A stretch of 64,000 bases of DNA, taken from the NCBI GenBank assembly GCA_033239525.1, contig BSYO01000014.1, positions 14,802,021-14,866,020 on the forward strand, written 5' to 3'. Both the position numbers and the translations under genes were made by a program. This DNA is from Nepenthes gracilis (taxonomy: Eukaryota > Streptophyta > Magnoliopsida > Caryophyllales > Nepenthaceae). Of this stretch, positions 35,901 through 48,831 are shown piece by piece (position 1 is the stretch's first letter; each line of letters starts with the position of its first letter). The notes beneath the pieces were generated by a model. The model was not told the DNA's origin, made no database searches, and saw only the letters and a list, made by a program, of their open reading frames with translations.

Positions 35901-38900
35901 AACACAAAAGGATCAGTAAATCAACTACAGATATATGTTAATACATTTTGGTACATAGCAACATGCTAATGCAATTCAAATGGCAGCCCAATAAGATAAG
36001 GCTCCCACATTGTGAGGTTTGGAGAGGGTCAGATATATGCAGCTTTATCCTTTCATTCCAAAATGTATCCGTAAGTTGAATCGTGACCTCCTGGTCACAA
36101 TGGAGCACCTTTAACCTTGCACCAAGGCCCACAATCGAATGCATCAGCACAATAATCTCTCAGAGTTGGAAATTGAAAAGATTGATCATCTATCCTACAA
36201 AATCTAAAAGAGAATTCAGCATGGTTGTGGAGAGCTTGTAACTCGATACAAGTTAATGAATTGTGGTACATATCCCTTCAGAGTACAAATCTTCTAAATA
36301 ATAGCACAAATCATGGTAAAAGCAAACGACCATCATTGGAAAGACCAATTAGAAAGAATCACTCTTTTCAAATATTATTAAAGCATTCAGAAAAACAAAT
36401 CCCTCTCCACATCCACATACTGGATGTCGCAGAAAACAAAAAAAAATTCCATTACAAATTAATGAGTGAAATCATTTCATAGAAAAATATTTTAACATGT
36501 CACAAATGAGGCGGTATGCTTAGAAGGACAAGAGGCTAGGTAGTAAGAATCTCATTATTTCGGGCTGTCATATATTGCAATTTACCAAGTATAAATGGAA
36601 AAAATATGCTTAAGCAGATATTACTTGACAAGAAATTACAAGAATGGTACCAAAATCCACTTACAATAAAAGAACATATGGACAGTACACTCCTAGCAGA
36701 TGAAATTCACATGTAAGTTGTTTAGTTATTGGCAAATGGAAACTAATAGTCATGCCACGTGGACACACACAATGCAAACACGAGAGCACGTGCACACACA
36801 CGGCAAAAGTGTCCCTTACAAATCACTATTGACACATACTCAACAAAGTGCAATAATGAAATGTGCAACATGAAACAAGTTTACTTCTACGTCAATAGAT
36901 AATATACCTTCTTCGATGGCTACCGCTAGCACGTCCGACGATGAACCAATCATCCTTATATCTAAAAGTTTGTTGTCAAAAGGTGACATGGTTCGAACCC
37001 ATAAACCATTAGAAAGCTTTTCCCATTGACCTTGAGGGCACATTCCTACACCAAGAGACAAATTCCTGCCAAGGCAACATGAAATCTAAACTAAGAACAG
37101 TCTCAGAGAGAATTACTTTATAACACAGTAAAAATTTCTAGAAATTCTACTCACAAGAAATACCATAATAGGATGAAGAATTAACCAAATTTTGACAGAA
37201 AGACTCATATGTTAATGCATGCAAAGGAAAGTTATCTGGATCATTATACAGCACAAACACCCGCGTTCTTGCAGAGTTTTTCACAACTACAATGTGTATA
37301 AGAAAAGGTTCTCAGTTCAATACAATGCATCCACAAATCATGAAGCCCATCAAAGTTAGATTAATTCATTAAGCATGCATAGTCAGTTCTGAAATACCAC
37401 ATTAGTTACTTACCTGTGGAAGCAAACTTCAACATTTGGCTGAAGAAGACTTGAATTCAAATGTGAAACTTTAACCTTCACTGAATGGGAAAATCTTTTA
37501 AGATTATTTATCCTTGGCAAACCATAGATCTTCACTCTTTCAGCAAACACCACTGAGCCAGGCTTAGAACCCGGTGACTTTTTCACCAGGAAACTCGGTA
37601 ATGTGTGCAATGTAACAGACTGACCAACAACTGTGCAAAAAAGGAGATTAGATTAAGTCTATCCAAGCATCTAGCACTGGGTGCCAAAGAACCAACTCAA
37701 CCCAAAAACATAAGTTCTAAATTAAGTCCCAATAAAGATTTTATACTCTAACACGCTCTTGACACAAAAGCAATGCGGGCTCAAAGCATAAAGTAACCAC
37801 AAGCTTGTTACAACAACAGATGCTGAAAGAAAATTATAAGAATGAGGACATCCCAAGATTTTAACTTATGACTGCTTGGTTGTGAGTACGATTATACAAT
37901 GTAAAGAAACAAAATAACAGCTACATCCTGTTGGTCACTCAATCAATTCAACTCAACATACTAACTTTTTTCAGCTTTATAAGTTGCATATATTCATACT
38001 TTATCAGCATGAGATAAAACTTGACTTCACTAGAAATGAACTTTCATGCCTACTGCCTCTTGGCGATAGGATTGTATGAGATTAACAAAAGAGTCGATCA
38101 TGCCTATCTGCACTCAAACATAGACTTATTCCCCACATGCTAAAAGAAGTATCATCCCATAAGCCTCTAGATTTTCTCTTAATTCTCCATCGAGAGTTAT
38201 ACAATCCCATAGCCATTTACAAACTGCTACAATTTCTATTAATTCTCCACTGTGAGACTTCCTAGCTCACCCAAGCCATAACACCCCTACTGAAATGTGT
38301 GTATCATGCACATCGAACACCCCCTTTGAAAGCAAACCACACAGCACAGCAACCACCCAAGGCTGCACAAGCAAGCAAGCCACACCATGGCAAATAATTA
38401 TACCTTCAAACCAAGGTGTCGATGCTCATCATAGGCTTCACTTGCACTTATGCCCAACCAAACCACTGGCTTTAATACCACTAGTTTGGACTGACGGAAG
38501 ACCTAAGAGGAAGTCACATCACACATAACACATTTTAGACGCCATATAAAACCATAATCGCAAGCTATTCCTTATGGTTTAGTACATTATTATCGCTGTG
38601 GGACTCCCAAACTCACACATGCTCTAATAGTTTGGTGTGAAAGAATGCAACAACTAGCAGCATAATTCGTATGTTGTGACATCTTTCATGTTTTTCACCA
38701 AATAGGCGGTTAAAATCTTGGCAGTCAACTCTAGTCGTCACATAGGAGCAGATAAAAGTTGGAGACATAACGCTAAGAATGCCTTAGAGGACTAGGGCCT
38801 ATCTCCATCATTAAAGAATATTAAGGCTTAGAAGATCTGAATAAGTGGAAAATTTGCAGAAATTTGAGCAATTGAAATTAACATCAATGATGGTAGGTTA

Positions 38901-39923
38901 GTTTTTTGACCGTTAATTTAAATCCGCATTCGATTTTCAAGTTACTAATATTACATAAGAAAGATCGATTTTCATCTAATACCCTACTGAGGACTCAGTA
39001 TTAAGTCCTTTTTTCATAGTTATCTCTCAAATAACAATTCAAATTCAACAAAACACAACACAAACAAATCAAATGCAACAAAGAAGCCTCAATCGCACAA
39101 CAAGAATATATTAGATTAAGATAGAAACTAACAAAACATCTAAAGAGGGATCACAAAATGACCCCTAATAAACCCAAGTGAATCCCCTAGTGAATTATAG
39201 GACGTCGAATAATAATATTATGTAGAGTCCCAAGATGCAAAAGCCACAAAAATTTCTTCACAATTCCCAAGAAAGATATCCTAATTCACCTAAAATTTGG
39301 CTTATATAGCCTAAAAATTCTAATAATACCCGAATTACCCAATTAATCTCAATGAAGTTTAATTGGTGATCTCCCCTTACATAGTTAAACCCAAATGAAG
39401 ACTAACAATTGTAAAATAGACAGTAATAACCAATGGGTTCACCAGCCCACTAAAGTATTTCCCATCATCTACCCTCAATTCGAGTATTCCTCCGGATCAT
39501 AACTTTATTTTCTCTATTTCTCAAACTCATATGCAAGGAGGGTGGAAACGGAAACAAGGGAAAAGAGAATCACCGGATCACTTTATCTTATTACAGATTT
39601 TTGTTACTATTTTCACACGTCATTTTAATTAATCACATTTACACAACTCAAACGGCCGCTCAGTTTTACTTTAACATGAGCATCTAGAAAGAGAAGAAAC
39701 GTAAACAATCTACCAGAAATTCACGCAAAGATGGAATCAGCCTTAAATCTCGAAGGCATGTTCTACCAAAATGAAACCCTAAATTCTACGCAGAATTGTT
39801 AGAGCCCCGGGAGGGAATGATGAAAGAGATACCGCGCGTACCTAAAGCAAGTTCATCCGCAGAAATAATGGATAAAGAGCTGGTAAGAGCAAGGAAGAGA
39901 AGGCAGAGAGCCCAAACGGCCAT
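23718..39923 (-). CDS. NEMP/DUF2215 nuclear envelope membrane protein (PNET2-like), ten exons
   Basis: Exons (minus strand): 39842-39923, 37414-37630, 36908-37065, 35751-35896, 33939-34001, 33764-33856, 32838-32999, 32589-32695, 32008-32171, 23718-23989. All junctions are GT-AG, phases agree, and the sum is 1464 nt (487 residues plus stop). Domains: cleavable signal peptide at 1-23; lumenal beta-rich part at 28-150; transmembrane segments near 156-172, 178-200, 213-232, 254-272, 287-306 and 311-328; basic RRATRLRLLRRLYRK at 330-344; and a conserved C-terminal segment from about 408 (SDSETFYSTFYETPERR, then EWEKFTKGCTKKAL). This is the NEMP family, inner nuclear membrane proteins; Arabidopsis members (PNET2) are reported as lamina components. 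Introns 1-9 are 2211, 348, 1011, 1749, 82, 764, 142, 417 and 8018 bp. The last holds a LINE in the opposite orientation. The gene looks intact. Exon ends are read by eye and could shift slightly. Confidence 0.93.
24215..31746 (+). mobile_element. L1-type LINE in NEMP intron 9, split by a solo LTR
   Basis: The plus strand reads in order: ORF1 with a DUF4283-like segment (about 24.6-25.1 kb) and zinc-knuckle remnant (about 25.2-25.4 kb), AP-endonuclease start (about 25.75 kb, with a CWNIKGLN motif), more endonuclease, then reverse transcriptase (about 27.0-27.3 kb, with KTPSSDGFSAGLFRKFWD). The RT resumes at 29.55 kb (QSAF, DNILLAQEILHRYHL, VDLLKAYDKVEWN) and runs through RT C-terminal sequence (GIRNLKAWDKALLSRHQW) to a zf-RVT-like tail near 31.5 kb. 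Many stops and frameshifts; the usual active-site FADD reads FVNN (about 29.98 kb). TATACATA-like sequences at 24204-24214 and 31747-31758 may be the target duplication. It is antisense to the host gene. Confidence 0.85.
27329..29541 (+). mobile_element. Solo LTR-like insertion inside the LINE reverse transcriptase
   Basis: The LINE frame breaks after a VVFPTM-V motif at 27328 and resumes at LVHKSQSAF at about 29547, so the 2.2 kb between is an insertion. It begins TGTAACATCCTAAATTTT, a common start of plant gypsy/chromovirus LTRs, and ends near GGGTCAC. Flanks GATGG (27324-27328) and TATGG (29542-29546) match at 4 of 5 bases. AT-rich, no coding content. The terminal CA is not clear, so the right end may be off by a few bases. 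Confidence 0.7.
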
Positions 39924-40882
39924 CCCGATCGAGTTCGCAGCCGCCGCTGCTGGTGAGTGTGTGGCACTGAGTCAAGGGCTTCGATTTGGTGCCGCCACTC
40001 GCGAGCTGTAAAACGGAAATTTTTGGAGGGCATTCTCATATTTCGAATATTCCCACGCTTCCTGTGGGCCCACGAAAGTCGGAACTTTTAATGAAATCCA
40101 TATGAGAATGGGCTTTGGCCCAAATGATTGCCTTCAGGCCGGGCTGCATACAACAGTAAGGTTAAAAAAGGGAAATTTGCTTCTTTTTTTTTTAACTTTT
40201 TACCCTCAAAATTTAAAAAAAAATTTTTTTTTGGGTAAGTACAAAATTTCTAAAAATCGATGCCCAATAAATATCTCTGTCCTACTAATTATTACGAGGC
40301 AACGAACATCCCACTTTATTACAAATATCGGTCCAAATATGCTTGGCAACCAATATTAGTAGAAAATATAGTAGATACTGAGATAATTATGCAGGTATTT
40401 CAGTCAATCTCTAAAGTATCGCGCCAACCCTTAGCAACTAACCATAAGATAAAGTCTTTTGCCAGCTACACATCTCCGCCTAAATAAGAGTATATCAGAA
40501 ACTCCGACTAAAAAAAATATGCCAAATAGATTTGATCAAGAAAATAATTATGGGTCTCAAGAATTCAAAAAATGTAATATAAGATATCAGTATTTGGATT
40601 ATATTCTAGACACGACATAAAAAAATGAATCCACTGTCAAAAACACTTGCAGTGATCAACACCACTAACTATCACTAATGATGGTTGCTGCCTTGAAAAG
40701 CCATGGAAGACTCGTGCCCAAAGTAACCCTGGCTCAGGTAAATAGATGTAAGGGGGTCATTCAAATGCTAATTATCCAACCAAAAAAAAGGGCATTTTTT
40801 CGATTCTCCATAATGTTATGTACAGAATAGTCTATAAATTTTATTAAATGTTCGTAATATTCTAAAATCTCCATAAAATGGA
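39924..40882. promoter_or_regulatory. Upstream region of the NEMP gene
   Basis: The first 150 bp upstream of the ATG is moderately GC-rich, as expected for a promoter and leader. No convincing TATA box is present at the usual distance. Beyond about 40150 it becomes AT-rich with no recognisable gene. Confidence 0.4.
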
Positions 40883-41200
40883 TTGCAAAATTTGATCATT
40901 TATGTGCACCCCTCTCTAATATGTCAATGTCCAACCCAACTCAGTAAAACAAGTTTGGCATCGTCCACCAAGAAACGTGGTTGGAACTTAGCAAGAAGAG
41001 CTTTGTTCCATGCCACAATATCCTTGATACCAATGCCCTCCCTTAATATTGGGTTTATATACTTCCTATTAAGCAATTTGACCGATGATTTACCATCTAC
41101 CAGGCCATGCCAAAGGAAGTAGTGGAGTCTCCCATCCATACTCCTGAGAGTAGCCTTTGGAAAAATAAAAACAAAAGAAGAAGCCAGGTGCATCATGGAA
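40883..41200 (-). mobile_element. LINE reverse-transcriptase C-terminal fragment
   Basis: The minus-strand frame at 40924-41196 holds LHYFLWHG, a gap, then GIGIKDIVAWNKALLAKFQ, the conserved end of plant L1-type reverse transcriptases (compare GIRNLKAWDKALLSRHQW in the LINE at 24-31 kb). Only about 300 bp is recognisable. It is a truncated, dead fragment. Confidence 0.75.
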
Positions 41201-41461
41201 TATTTCCATTAAAATAAAAAAGTCAATGATTATACCATTGATTCAACAATTAAAGTACAGTTTATCCTGGACTGAGCAATTTCTATTCAATTTTACAGTT
41301 ATAGTCATAGGTGATAATTAATTTGAAAAGTTTGAATTCTTTGGAAATTTTGTAAACATAAAAATTTGTGTAATTAAGACAATTCAAAAGACACTATAGA
41401 ATTAGCAATTGAAAGGGCAATCCCATTTAAAAGGGAAAAGTTGCTACAAGTGTTAAAGCGA

Positions 41462-42279
41462 TGAAGTCCTCAAACTCCGGGCAAATAATAATATATATAT
41501 TATCAATTAGATTGATCTAATCTATGAGTCTAATGACTCGTGATTAATTGGTCCAAACCCAGCGAATCTAACAACCAATCCTGATCCAACTCTGATTTAG
41601 ATAAATAAAGACACGACAAATGACTAGGTAGTTATTAAGTAGAAGATAAACTAGACAGAATTATATGCCTAAATGGATGTATATCCTAATATTCAGTCGA
41701 GTAGTTTGTTTAACCGAACGGTTCATCCTACTAAGGGGCTTGTCAATTATGCGGTTAGCCCCGATAAGGCTCTCTGAATTGACAAACATCAATTACCCAT
41801 TATTAATCCAATTTGTAGGTATCAATTGTTTTTGACTAACCCTACGATTGGAATGTGTAAAATAGTAGCAATTGAACTAACTAGTTTCCAACTAACTAAA
41901 CCATTTAAATAGTGATCGATTATTCTTATTTAGGAAATCGTCAACTGGCTTCATAGCTATAAATACACACATTTCTCTCTAAATATTGGGATGAAATTCA
42001 AAATATAAGAAATAGAGTACAACCATCGAACTCACTCGATTTTTCACAAAATACTGAGCTAAGTCCTCAACTTACTCTTTCTCTAATCCCCTTAATCTCT
42101 CTCATATTCTAATTTTTTTAAAAATATACTAATTTAAGCTTCAAAGATTATTTTGGAAAGTGAGTACCAATTCCTTTAGAATTCTTATTTATTATTGTAG
42201 TTTGTAAATCTTAAATAAAAGGTTCGATAATTCTACTCGAATTTCTTTGAATTATAATCCAAATTTTATATACGCATTA
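41462..42279 (+). repeat. Probable 5' LTR of the 42-50 kb gypsy element
   Basis: The right end is fixed by a primer-binding-like TAGCACTGTTTATGGAAAC at 42281, a decayed TGGCGCTGTCTATGG type, after ...TACGCATTA. CTATAAATACACAC near 41960 is a likely TATA. The left end (TGAAGTCC at 41462) is a guess, and no matching 3' LTR was found in the window. Confidence 0.5.
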
Positions 42280-45158
42280 TTAGCACTGTTTATGGAAACA
42301 AAGTAAAGAAACTGATTTTTTATTAAATAATGTTACACTCACAAAGATCAATGAATTGACAATCTTTGATAAACCAGTCAACATCGAAAACACAATGGTG
42401 TATGGACAGTCGAGCCAATTATCCAAGGATGCCATATCTTACAACATCCCCCTAAAAGAAGGTAGACAAGGAAGCACTCACTCGCAAGCCATGCTAGACA
42501 TTGGAGCCATTATTGCATAACTTCAAGATATGTCAAAAACTATGAAGTCCTTTTGGGACAAATTTGAGAATAGTCCTTCAACCACTACATTCGGCATTAA
42601 AGAAGAGGTTAAAAGATAAGAAAGTTGACTTAAGAGGAAGCCACTTTTAGCCAAACACGCCTGTGGCTCTTGAGGCACAAACCTGATTTGCTCTGTCCCG
42701 ACTTGAAGGCTATCTCAACTTTAAGGTTAGGTACGAAATCATAGAACAACAAAATCCCTAGTATGCTTAAAATTTTGAGTGTCATTCCAATTGAGGGGAA
42801 GAGTCATACAGCAATATGCCTTGAACCGTATCAACCAAGTAAATACCAAGAATATTTATCAATCATTCAGAGTTGAAGATTTTCTCAATGCCAAGAGGAT
42901 TGCCTCTACAATTGAGGTAGAGGAACGCATCAAAATTATAGAGTTTCATGTCTTCTAGGAAGCTATGCTGGTTAAACGATCCAACTAGATCATACCCCAT
43001 TTACCTTTGAATAAAGAGGCATAGACTCCTTCATAAGTTTAATGTCATGGTGGAACTATAATATAGAAGTACCGATCCTATAGATCATTAGAACAACTTT
43101 CACACCATACTCATCTTCTAAAATCTAGAAGATGTTGTACTATACCTTTATTTCTCTTTAACCTTGAAGGAAAACGCACAGATTTGGTTTTATATATAAG
43201 AACCAAATTTTATTGAGACTTCTGAAGAATTGGCTTACCAACTTTTGTCCTATTTCATCTCCACTCAAAGAGGAAAAAAACAACTGTAATACCTGGATAG
43301 TACTAAGCACGCTCCTAATGAGAGTTTGAAGCGTTTTTTAATTTGATTCAATGCCGAGAATAGAGATATCTCAAAGCTCAATGAAAAGGTGAAATCGAAT
43401 GTCTATATGGTGACTATTCAATAAGGATGCTTTTTCAAGTTGTTGGTTTAGTAAGACCCTAGTACGTTCTTGGAAGTAAAAGTTATCACCATGACCTATA
43501 TCATGGTAAAAAGAGACGAATGATGCCAAAAGGCCAAAACGCCCAAGCTATGAGTAACATCTAGGACAAACTAAGGGTGGCAAAAGGAGGAATAATGGGA
43601 ACCAACCCACTCGGGACTATAGAAGCAATAGAAAACTAAGCCCAAGTATTCCCCAAGCATTCAAACCGCTACATCTTATGCCCCTCACCAATACTCAAAC
43701 TAACTTTTTGATACGGATTCAAAATGGAAAATTCCTAAGGTGGCCCAAATCAATCATGAACCCAAAGGGAGGAAATCATTTAAAGTACTGTCTTTATAAT
43801 CGATCTCCAGTATATAGTAGTATGGTTTACCTAACACTTTAGAAGGTGATTGAGGCCTTAATCCAAAAAGATATCTCAAAAAATATTTGTAAAATCTTAG
43901 TGGTATCTCAAATAAAGGAAACGATAAAGAAGAATTGCCTAAGCAACCATGCAATCGAATACCGGTAGGGGTCACCAACATGATTCTCACAAGACTTGCC
44001 AGCGCAACAATTTTAGAGCATCCAAATAAAACTCTCTCTAATAAAAGACATAAAATAGGGATAGTGAAAAAATTATTAATTTTAGTGATGATGATATAAT
44101 TCATATAATCATCCTTCACTCTAATCCTCTTATTTTATCTGTGCTCATTTCGAATGAGTCAATGATTACTAACTAAAATAAATCTCCATTAGTAATAAAA
44201 ACTTAAGAAATGTTTTTCATTTTGATACATTCATTAAGTTAGAATTAAAATATATTCAAATAGACCTATTAGACAGACCATTATATGGGCTAAATAATGA
44301 ACCGATCCATATTAAGGGGATTATGCACCTAGAAGTTGTGAAAGGGAACATCATAAAATAGCCTCTCATTGACTATCTTTTTTAGTAGTAGATATCCTCT
44401 CTGTCTATAACGTTGTATTAGAAAAACCATACATAACAACATTTGGAGCGGTCACATTCAACTACATCTGAAAATAAAGTTATTGACTAAATATGTGGTC
44501 ACAGAAATTAATGTGAACCAGGTCATTGAACAAAACTATTACTTAACAGAAATTAATGGTTTGGCTCTTCCGCAACCAATGGAAGAATTCAACTTACTAG
44601 ATGAGTCTCTTCTTTAACAAGTTCTACCCAGAGAGTCATCACTTAATATCCCTTTAAATCCAATAGACCCAAGCAAATATGTTCATATTGGGCCTTCCTT
44701 AGATCAAGATTTGAAGCAAAACTTGGTGGACTTCTTACAAAGCAATGTCAAAATCTTCGCTTAAATATCGGCAAATACGCCAAGGATTTTGATGGAGATA
44801 ATAATTCACAAGCTAAGCCTCATTCTTGATAGCAAGATTATCATGTAGAAAAGACAAAACTGTTCTATAAAAAAGTTCCTAGGCATATGAGAAAATGTAA
44901 AAATATTAATAGGCAATTGCTTCTTCAGTGTTGTCAATTACTTAGATTATTTATCCAACATTATTATAGTAAAGAAGAGAAATCAAATATGGATGGCGTA
45001 TTTCAACTTCACAGATAAAAATAAAAGTATATCCATAAGACAATTTTCACTCTTAAGGATCAGCCAATTGCCAGATTCAACATCCAGCAACAAATTAATG
45101 AGATTTATGGAAGCATACTTAAGGTATAATCAAATCTAAATGAACCAGAAGATGAAAA

Positions 45159-45353
45159 ATGACATCATTCATTACCAAACAAGAAATCTACTATTATAAA
45201 GTGATACCCTTCAATTTAAAGAATATTGATACCATATATCAGACACATGTGAATAAGATGATCAAACAACAGATTAATAAAAAATGGAGGTTTAAATTGA
45301 CAATATACTCATCAAAAGCATACGAATTGATGACAATATTAAAGAACTGGTAG
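45159..45353 (+). pseudogene. gypsy reverse-transcriptase fragment
   Basis: 64 codons matching the RT core 'TAFIT..G.Y.Y.VMPFGLKNAGATYQ' pattern (here PFNLKNIDTIYQ), followed by VNKMIKQQI. The YVDD motif is lost: the expected place reads through an altered segment near 45310. It is a remnant only. Confidence 0.8.
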
Positions 45354-46235
45354 AGACATTCGATATATTTAGAATATATCGAATAAAAATAAACCTAACC
45401 AAGTGTGTCTTTAGTGTAACTTTTTAGTAAATTTTTGGGTTTTATAATTTCGTAGTGTAAGATAGAAGCCAACCTAAAAAAAATTAAAGACATTATGAAT
45501 ACGAAACCATCTTGGATGATCAAAGTTATCAAAAGGCTAGCCAAGCAACCTACAACTCTATCTCAATTTATGACCAAGCTAGCTGAGAAATACTCGTCAT
45601 TCTTCAAAGTATCGAGGGGAGCAAGTATGAAAAGTTTCTCATAGACAAATGAATACCAGCAAGCCTTCTAAGACTTGAAGGGATATTTGGCACATTTTTC
45701 CTATTAACTTATCTTAAGGAGGGTGAGGATTTATATTTTTTCTTGACCATTTCAAATACAATGCTTAGTGTTGTTATGGTCAAAAAGGAATTAGGAATAA
45801 AGAGACTCATATACTATGTCATCAAAATTTTAGTCAACTTAGAGTCCTAGTATAACCATATAGAGAATACTATCTTAGCCTTAGTTCTTACTTTAAGAAA
45901 GCTCTAACCATATTTCAACGCTCATAACATCGCGGTCCTAACCAATCAACCTTTTAAAAGGATTCTACAGAAGTGAAAAATATCCAGACGCCTAATCAAA
46001 TGGTCGATTAAGTTGAGAGAGTTCAATATAAAGTTCCAAGTCCTACCCTTCAAAAAGGTCTAGCCCTTATATACTTTATCATTGAAACAACCCAATCATA
46101 GATAAATTTGCTGATGAATTATCCAGCACTACGCTCTATACAACACCACCCAGATGAACACTCAATGTAGATGGACCATCTTATCAGACTGGTAGTGGAG
46201 TTGAAATAATCTTATTATCATCCAAGGAGATTGAG

Positions 46236-46547
46236 ATGAAATTGTTAATCACATTCGAGTTTTCGACGATCAATAATGTAGCAGAGTATGAAACTTTGCT
46301 AAACGGATTTAAGTTAGCCAAGGAATATTTTGTCAAAAGTCTCACAGCCTATAGTGATTTCGAACTTTTAGTTAATCAAATAGTTGCTAATTTCAAAGCT
46401 ATCAATCTAGAACTAACCAAATATTACTGCAAGATCCAGGCTTTCTCATCTTTTCTTAATAGACTCGAGATCATTCATATCCTTGGAGAAAAAAACTTAA
46501 GTGCCAACCGTCTCTTCAAAATGGCAACTTCGGGATATCCAGAGTAA
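46236..46547 (+). pseudogene. gypsy RNase H domain remnant
   Basis: 103-codon open piece with the NEAEYEAL-like motif (NNVAEYETL), the SD of YSDFELLVNQI, and the terminal motif of reduced form (GEKNLSANRLFKMAT in place of the usual ENSRADALARLA). It is the best preserved segment of the element. Confidence 0.85.
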
Positions 46548-46899
46548 TACACGCGAGATATGCAAAAGATTTTCTGAAGTCTTAGTATAAAAGAGCAGGA
46601 CAAAATTTTCTAAGTGTCAAATGATATGACTTGGTTGAACCCTTTTGTGAAATACTTTGAAGACAAAATGCTATTGAGTTATCCAATAGAGAATAAGCAA
46701 ATTACAAAAACCACAGGCTAATTTACTGTGGTGGACAGGAATTATACAGAGAGGATTATTCAATAGCCTATATGTGTTACATGACCATGATAGAAGTCAA
46801 CTATGCCATCAAAGAGGTGCATCATGGAATATGTAAAGTGCATAAGGGAGAAAAGAACCTGACCTTCAGACATAAGATAAAATTATTATTGGCTAACCA

Positions 46900-47480
46900 T
46901 AAAAAAAGATATAATGGAGTTTGTCAACAAATATAATAGTTATCAAGTCCAAAGCAACATCCCCAAGTAGCCGCACACGAAAATCCAAACCTTATAGGCC
47001 TTTTGGCCATTTGTGTAATAAAAAATAGACATATTAGATCTCTTTTCCTTGGCAACAGACCAATAGAAATTTATTATAGTAGCAATTGATTATTTTACAA
47101 AATGGTGTAAACCTCTCTACTAGCCAATATTATATAATATAATGCTATATAATTTATACGCCAGTGCATCATATGCAGTTTTGGGATATCAGATATCATA
47201 ATCATTAATAATGGTACTCAATTTTTCAATAAAAGATTCATCTGATACTGTAAATGCCTAGGTATCTAATTGGTTCATGCAACGATCTCATACCCACAGA
47301 CAAATGGCCAAGCAACAATGACTAACCGAATGATTGACAATGGTTTGAAGACCAAGCTAGACAAGGCTAGGAATGTTTACATAGAAAAACTCCCAGCCAA
47401 GATGTATACATACTGATCAACTCAAAGAAAACCTACCCAGAAAAAACCTTTCAAACTATGTTATGGAATGGAGGCAGTGA
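46900..47480 (+). pseudogene. gypsy integrase remnant
   Basis: Recognisable pieces are a MEFVNKYNSYQVQSNIP zinc-binding region end and an IIVAIDYFTKWCK catalytic core start. Later, the 'PQTNGQAE' core region is represented by HTHRQMAKQQ-like sequence. Interrupted by many stops. Confidence 0.75.
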
Positions 47481-48831
47481 TTCCAATGGATATAGATTTG
47501 CTAAGTTATTGGGTGAAAATTTTCACTCCAAATTAAAATTATCAACTCCTGATATAGAATTTGAATCACTTGGAGGAAGCTAGGGAGGTAGCTCACATCC
47601 AAGCGGTGACCTGTTAACAAATGGTCACTCAATATTTCAATTCAAAGGTGAATGGACGAACAATCAAAATCAACAATTTAGTGCTAAGGATATCAAAGCC
47701 ACTAAGAAGCTTATACACAAGAATAAGTTATTTCCAACTTAGAAAGGATCATTTATAGTATCCGTAACACTTTGAAATGGGGCATATAAGTTATAGAGCT
47801 AAAACAAGAAGCTAATTCCATGCATTTAAAACGCCTTCACCACAAAACATATTACCAGTGAATATGCCAAACTAGGAGCTTTTAGGTATGGCCAATCACT
47901 TAATTTGGTTTGTTTGAATGATATAAATGTTTTAAATATTTATCAATAAAAATAATGATTTGTATAAGTTTGCATGCATGTATGCATTTATGAATTCACG
48001 ATTAATTAATTTTGTTAAGATTAACTTTTAGTTAAATAGCTTGTTTCAATAGCCTATTTGTTAAAATGCGTCGACCCAAGAGGGCAGTCATGGTGTAGGT
48101 TTAATGAAATCACACAGCCTCAAGTGTGGCAAATAACTGAAATACTCTAAGACTCAGAAGGTTTAGACGTAAGCATTTAATACTCTTTTGAGAGGCCAAT
48201 TAGCAAACGGGTTAGGGTCCTCTAAGACTTGGCTATAATCATAGTCATCTTACTAAGTAAACTTTAGGGATGCTACATATGCATAAGTGATGACAAACCC
48301 ATTTGCAAAACGTGCACAATCTATCATACGGTCGAGGATTAAAATCCTCTCACCAACAATGATTGTTTAATAACTTAGTTAGAAATACATTCAACAATCA
48401 CATGATAAAAAAAATCAAGAATTCATATGCATGGGGTTAGGCCCCATGATTTGCAGTCATATATGAGAATTGTTTCTGGTTTGATTGTGAATTGAACAAT
48501 TCAAAAAACATTTATTAATATGCAAGTTATATCACCAATTCATAAAGGTGTAGAGCCGCATCACAAATTAAAGAATGAGGATTCAATGGTATCTTTTTAT
48601 GGCTAATGCTTGGCACTAGAAGAACAGACTTGAGGATCCGATCAAGTATCAAAATATTTAACTTCTAAGGTTAAAATAGCTTCGAAGTTCCTTATATCCG
48701 ACAATAGATAGGAAAATCAGAAGTCACTACTGAAGTTATCATCTTGCAAAAATTAATACCCTTATGAAAGGATTAAGCGCCTCAAGACAGATACCATTCC
48801 TCAGTTTCCCCTCAAATTGTAAGTAGCCTGC

